Positions 4,515 through 7,697 of a stretch of DNA of 7,697 bases are shown here, piece after piece (position 1 is the first letter of the stretch; every line of letters starts with the position of its first letter). Where the stretch lies: contig CAJGEA010000087.1 of the NCBI GenBank assembly GCA_904502015.1, positions 1-7,697 on the forward strand, written 5' to 3'. Below the pieces are notes generated by a model. That model made no database searches and had not been told where the DNA came from. It saw only the letters and a list, made by a program, of their open reading frames with translations. A program made the position numbers and the translations under genes. Origin of the DNA: an uncultured Clostridia bacterium. Lineage in GTDB: Bacteria > Bacillota > Clostridia > Oscillospirales > CAG-272.

Positions 4515-7500
4515 TCAGACCAGTCGTCTCTTGCGGATAACGAACCAGTAGACGGCGAATCCGATTGCGCCGAGAACCACGATAGAACCGATCACGATAC
4601 CGACGATCGCTCCCACGGAGAGCTTGCCGTCGTCCTTGTCACCGGTAACGGGCTTGGCAACGGTTGTCTCCTCCTCGGGCTCAGAGGTAGTATCCTCAGG
4701 CTCGATGGTAGTATCCTCAGGCTCGATGGTAGTATCCTCGGGCTCGACGGTGGTATCCTCGGGCTCGACGGTGGTATCCTCGGGCTCGACGGTGGTGTCC
4801 TCGGGCTCGACGGTGGTGTCCTCGGGCTCGGAGGTGGTCTCATCGGGCTCGGAGGTGGTCTCATCGGGCTCGGAGGTAGTCTCATCGGGCTCGGAGGTAG
4901 TCTCATCGGGCTCGGGGGTAGTCTCATCGGGCTCGGTGGTGGTGACCTCGGGCTCGGTGACAACGGGCAGAGCGGGAATGATCTCGGTCTTAAGCGTCGT
5001 GTGGCACGCGGTACACTCCAAGTGCTTGGAGCCGTTCACGCCGGGCTGAGCCTCAAGATCCACGATCCATGCACCCGCGGTGTGACCCGTGGCAGGGCTG
5101 ACCTTGGTCTCGAAGTTGCCGCAAGCGCAACTGCGAACGCTGACACCGCCATCGGTGCAGGTGGCGGGCTTGGTTTCTCTCCAAGCGCCAAAGCTGCAGG
5201 TGTGATCGGGCTCTGTCTCGATGGGCAGAGCGGGGATGACCTCGGTTTTCAGCGTCGTATGGCATACGGTACACTCGATGTGCTTGGAACCGTTCACGCC
5301 GGGCTGAGCCTCGGTGTCTACGATCCAGCTGCCCTCGGTATGGCCCGTAGCGGGGATGGCCTTGGTTTCGCTGTTGCCGCAGGAGCAACTACGAACGCTG
5401 ACACCGCCCTCGGTGCAGGTAGCGGGCTTGGCTTCGCTCCAATCGCCAAAGCTGCAAACGTGCTCGGGCTCATCGGGTGTTTCGGGCTGCGAGGTGGTGG
5501 TGTCCTCGGGTTCGGTGGTGTCCTCGGGTTCGGTGGTGTCCTCGGGGCCCACGTTGCTGCTACCGACTGCCACGTTTTCCAGCGTGAGGAAGTGGCAGAG
5601 GTGCTGTGCGTCGTTGTAAACGGTCTTACTGCGAACGGCAATGTAAACCGTTACAGAGCTGCCCGCATAGGCCGAAAGATCAGCCGCGATATCGTTAAAG
5701 ATACCGTTTTCGTGATATACGGAGGTTACGTCAGCGCCGTTGTAGCCTGCGGCATGGGTGGCATGGTCGGAATTGGTGGCGCTATAAGTTCCACCGACGA
5801 ATTCGTACCAGTTCTGACCGTCGATCGACCAGAAGTACTTATCCTGACCGCCGTTGACGAGAGCCCAACCCGAGATCACAAGACGTCCATCAGCGCCGAT
5901 GCTGAGTCCGTTTACAGCGGCGGGTTTGGCAACCTTCGGCGATCCGTTTTCACGGTAGCCGTTCAGATCGTACTGAACGCCGTTGATCCAGTCAATGTGG
6001 CCCAGATACTTGAAGGAGGTAGAGGGGGAAGCCTGCATGGTCTCACCGGTCGAGGGCTCGACGGGGGTGTTACCCGAGCCGGAGGTGGTATCCTCAGGCT
6101 CAACGGGGGTGTTACCCGAACCTGTGGTGGTGTCCTCGGGCTGGGAGGGAGTGCCGGAGTTGCTAATGTTGCCCAGCGAGATCTCGTAGATGGGCTTGAT
6201 GGTGCCGTCAGCGAACTTGGCGGCAAACGTCATGGTATGGTTGCCCGCCGACAGAGAGGACATAGGAGCCTGAATGTCGAAACGAACGGCGTTTGCACCG
6301 CCTGCGGTCTGGATGGCCGCCTTATCGTCCGCGTTGTGGAATGCTGCAATGTAGGACGCGCTGAAGTTACCCGTCGAGGGATTACCATCAAAGTAGTAGC
6401 CAAACTCGGTGATGGCGGCAGAGTAGCCGATCCAACCCTGCAGACCGATGACGGTGTTCGTGGCCTCGAAGTCATTGACCGAGGGGATTTTGCCGTGCGT
6501 AAATACGGGACCGCCACCCACCTGAGTGGTGACGTTGTCAACGGCCTGGTTTACCTCGGTAATGGTGGTCGAGGTGGAGCCGCCGGGGGTGGAGCCACCC
6601 GAGAGACTCTCGTAGCCAACCACAGCTTCAAACAGGGTCTGTGCGTAGATGCGATGCAGGAAATCGTTGGGGTGGTTGACGTTGTTACCCGAATAGTCGG
6701 CGAACAGCTGACCCTTCGTGTTGAAGATGTCCAGCGAAATGGCTGTTACGTCAACGAGCGCGGTGTTGGAGTAGTTGTTTGCAACGGATGCGAGCTGTGC
6801 CTTCTGACCGTTGTAATCAATGCTGACCGTACTGGAGGGGTTGGGGATCATGGTCGAGATGATGGCAACGGCGGCGTTCGGGAAGCTGGACTTGATGTCT
6901 GAGATGATGCCGTTTGCGTACGATGCGGTCTGCGCGGCGGTGAATGCGCCGTCGTTCATACCGAACGCGTAGGAGAAGAAGTCACAGCCGTAGGTGTTGG
7001 CGTACTGCTTGACGTATCTCTGGTAATTGGTGTTGGCATCGGCCGACGTCCAGCCGCCGACTGCGGAGTTGATGTAGGTGATGGTACCTGCGTTGCCGCC
7101 CGTTGCGGGGACGTAGGTGGCGGGCAGGGGAGTGCCGTTGGGGGATGCTACGAATACGATCTTGTAGTCGTACAGATCAGCCAGCGCCATGGTGAAGAGC
7201 ATGGAGTAGCTGTAACCGTCCGTGGGGTAGGTGCCAATGCACTGGGAAGCGTTTGCTCCGTAGGTGATGGAGTCACCGTAGAAGATCATGGTGACGTCGT
7301 CGCCTCTCTTGAGCTTGTTGATGAAGTTGGCGTACTTGTCGCTGTACGTGGTCTGCTCGGTACCGCTCCAGGTGGAATTGGTCTTGTAGGTGACGCGAAC
7401 CTGCCACTTGGTCATGGCGTTCTCCTCACCCCAATACTTGCCGCCTGCCAGGTTGCCAAGCGAGCCGCCGGGAGAGGATGCCCAGTCATTCCATGTAGCA

Positions 7501-7697
7501 GCAGGCATGCACTTAATGCCCGAACCCGAGATCATGGAGATCTTGCCGTTCGAAACCGTGAAGTGCGTACCCTCCTGATAGTAGACGATCTTTCCGGTAT
7601 TGGGGTTGACGAACTTGACCTCAAGCACTTCGGCGATGGGGTAGAGCAGGGTCTTAGTGGTGGAAACGCCGTCGATGAACAGAACGGTTTCCTCCCA
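4515..7697 (-). CDS. Large multidomain surface SGNH hydrolase (5' end outside window)
   Basis: The frame is open from the right edge to the stop at 4515-4517, giving 1060 visible residues. A GTG at 7628 is internal, because coding sequence (WEETVLFIDGV) continues to the edge. Order in visible residues: beta-rich N-terminal part (1-125); SGNH hydrolase (about 130-363) with FYGDS (nucleophile Ser143), block II AVGG (Gly214), block III GMND (246-249) and closing NHPNDFLH (His342); Gly/Ser/Thr linker; beta module 1 (404-508); Ser/Gly/Pro linker; beta module 2 (563-713); PEDTTE linker; two six-Cys repeats (748-825 and 834-911); Glu-Pro-Thr heptad stalk (915-1013); KPVTG (1015-1019); membrane helix (1027-1054); and RKRR. 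It is an extracellular, cell-anchored enzyme, probably an esterase or deacetylase on carbohydrate; the substrate is unknown. The usual catalytic Asp of the final block is not obvious. Confidence 0.9.
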   Translation of the reverse strand, partial: WEETVLFIDGVSTTKTLLYPIAEVLEVKFVNPNTGKIVYYQEGTHFTVSNGKISMISGSGIKCMPAATWNDWASSPGGSLGNLAGGKYWGEENAMTKWQVRVTYKTNSTWSGTEQTTYSDKYANFINKLKRGDDVTMIFYGDSITYGANASQCIGTYPTDGYSYSMLFTMALADLYDYKIVFVASPNGTPLPATYVPATGGNAGTITYINSAVGGWTSADANTNYQRYVKQYANTYGCDFFSYAFGMNDGAFTAAQTASYANGIISDIKSSFPNAAVAIISTMIPNPSSTVSIDYNGQKAQLASVANNYSNTALVDVTAISLDIFNTKGQLFADYSGNNVNHPNDFLHRIYAQTLFEAVVGYESLSGGSTPGGSTSTTITEVNQAVDNVTTQVGGGPVFTHGKIPSVNDFEATNTVIGLQGWIGYSAAITEFGYYFDGNPSTGNFSASYIAAFHNADDKAAIQTAGGANAVRFDIQAPMSSLSAGNHTMTFAAKFADGTIKPIYEISLGNISNSGTPSQPEDTTTGSGNTPVEPEDTTSGSGNTPVEPSTGETMQASPSTSFKYLGHIDWINGVQYDLNGYRENGSPKVAKPAAVNGLSIGADGRLVISGWALVNGGQDKYFWSIDGQNWYEFVGGTYSATNSDHATHAAGYNGADVTSVYHENGIFNDIAADLSAYAGSSVTVYIAVRSKTVYNDAQHLCHFLTLENVAVGSSNVGPEDTTEPEDTTEPEDTTTSQPETPDEPEHVCSFGDWSEAKPATCTEGGVSVRSCSCGNSETKAIPATGHTEGSWIVDTEAQPGVNGSKHIECTVCHTTLKTEVIPALPIETEPDHTCSFGAWRETKPATCTDGGVSVRSCACGNFETKVSPATGHTAGAWIVDLEAQPGVNGSKHLECTACHTTLKTEIIPALPVVTEPEVTTTEPDETTPEPDETTSEPDETTSEPDETTSEPDETTSEPEDTTVEPEDTTVEPEDTTVEPEDTTVEPEDTTIEPEDTTIEPEDTTSEPEEETTVAKPVTGDKDDGKLSVGAIVGIVIGSIVVLGAIGFAVYWFVIRKRRLV
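4641..4655 (-). other. xPxTG-like sorting motif candidate (KPVTG)
   Basis: The pentapeptide KPVTG, followed by DKDDGKLS, a hydrophobic helix of about 27 residues and a basic RKRR tail, copies the order of a sortase sorting signal. The first position is Lys instead of Leu. It may be a variant sortase site, or the protein may simply stay anchored by its C-terminal helix. Confidence 0.4.
4659..4955 (-). repeat. 21-base tandem repeat coding for a Glu-Pro-Thr heptad stalk
   Basis: Thirteen consecutive seven-residue units plus one eight-residue unit follow the pattern EPxxTTx: EPEVTTT, EPDETTP, EPDETTS four times, EPEDTTV four times, EPEDTTI twice, EPEDTTS and EPEEETTV. The acidic, Pro/Thr-rich composition predicts an extended, possibly glycosylated stalk holding the enzyme away from the membrane. 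Neighbouring DNA units often come as identical pairs, which suggests repeated local duplication. Confidence 0.9.
4965..5198 (-). repeat. Six-cysteine domain repeat, copy 2
   Basis: This encodes about 78 residues beginning CSFGAW and ending IIPALP. Six Cys are placed as in copy 1: C, C, CxC and CxxC (CTAC). The layout PATCT-GGVSVRSC-CGN-ATGHT-QPGVNGSKH-ECT resembles Cys-rich repeats often seen in surface proteins of gut Clostridia. Metal binding through the paired Cys is possible but not shown. Confidence 0.8.
5223..5456 (-). repeat. Six-cysteine domain repeat, copy 1
   Basis: This encodes about 78 residues beginning CSFGDW and ending VIPALP, closely similar to the copy 258 bases away. All six Cys are conserved between the copies, as are the PATCT, VRSC, ATGHT and QPGVNGSKH segments. 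The two copies are separated by a short IETEPDHT spacer. Confidence 0.8.

Noticed and set aside
4659..4955. CRISPR-like regular repeats
   Set aside because: The units are directly adjacent 21-base repeats with no spacers, keep the reading frame and encode EPxxTTx heptads.
4500..6902. An 800-residue open frame on the plus strand, opposite the large surface protein
   Set aside because: It is Gly/Leu/Val repeat-like noise produced by biased codons and the 21-base repeats of the minus-strand gene. The minus-strand frame has catalytic motifs, Cys repeats and a membrane anchor, and a terminator in the right place.
7626..7628. GTG as the start of the large minus-strand gene
   Set aside because: Plausible coding sequence continues 23 codons further to the window edge without a stop, and GTG here is a normal internal Val.

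Overview
This window looks like a chromosomal segment of a Gram-positive gut-type Clostridia bacterium (Bacillota, perhaps Oscillospirales or a relative). That placement is an inference. It rests on a GGGtGRT-family gene, strong AGGAG-type ribosome binding sites, a consensus vegetative promoter, diderm-free surface anchoring (lipoboxes and a C-terminal membrane anchor), and Thr/Pro/Glu-rich linkers of the kind common in gut Clostridia surface proteins. Most of the window is fairly GC-rich, but 850-1812 is clearly AT-rich.

Layout. 1-849 (+): 3' part of a GGGtGRT-family gene, ending in a strong hairpin. 937-1764 (+): an AT-rich orphan gene for a membrane-anchored acidic protein. 1814-1849 (+): a short copy of the last codons and stop of the GGGtGRT gene, followed by a second hairpin. 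1965/1968-2204 (+): a small XRE-type repressor-like protein. 2277-4433 (+): a two-gene lipoprotein operon with a perfect TTGACA-17-TATAAT promoter, encoding an SGNH/GDSL hydrolase and a lipoprotein with an internally duplicated domain, closed by a clear intrinsic terminator. 4462-7697 (-): a very large surface protein running off the right edge. It has an SGNH hydrolase domain, two beta-rich modules, two six-cysteine repeats, a heptad Glu-Pro-Thr stalk and a C-terminal membrane anchor preceded by an xPxTG-like motif.

How it fits together. The right two thirds is a surface-hydrolase locus: two different SGNH esterase-type proteins, one lipid-anchored and one stalk-anchored, transcribed towards each other, with a small lipoprotein between them. 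Removal of acyl groups (for example acetyl) from a polysaccharide or cell-wall polymer is a reasonable but unproven role.

The left third carries the most unusual structure. The AT-rich orphan gene is bracketed by two versions of the GGGtGRT gene's 3' end that encode the same last nine residues but differ at synonymous positions, each followed by its own hairpin. This is the footprint expected if foreign DNA entered at the 3' end of a conserved gene and replaced its tail while leaving the old tail behind. No integrase is visible in the window.
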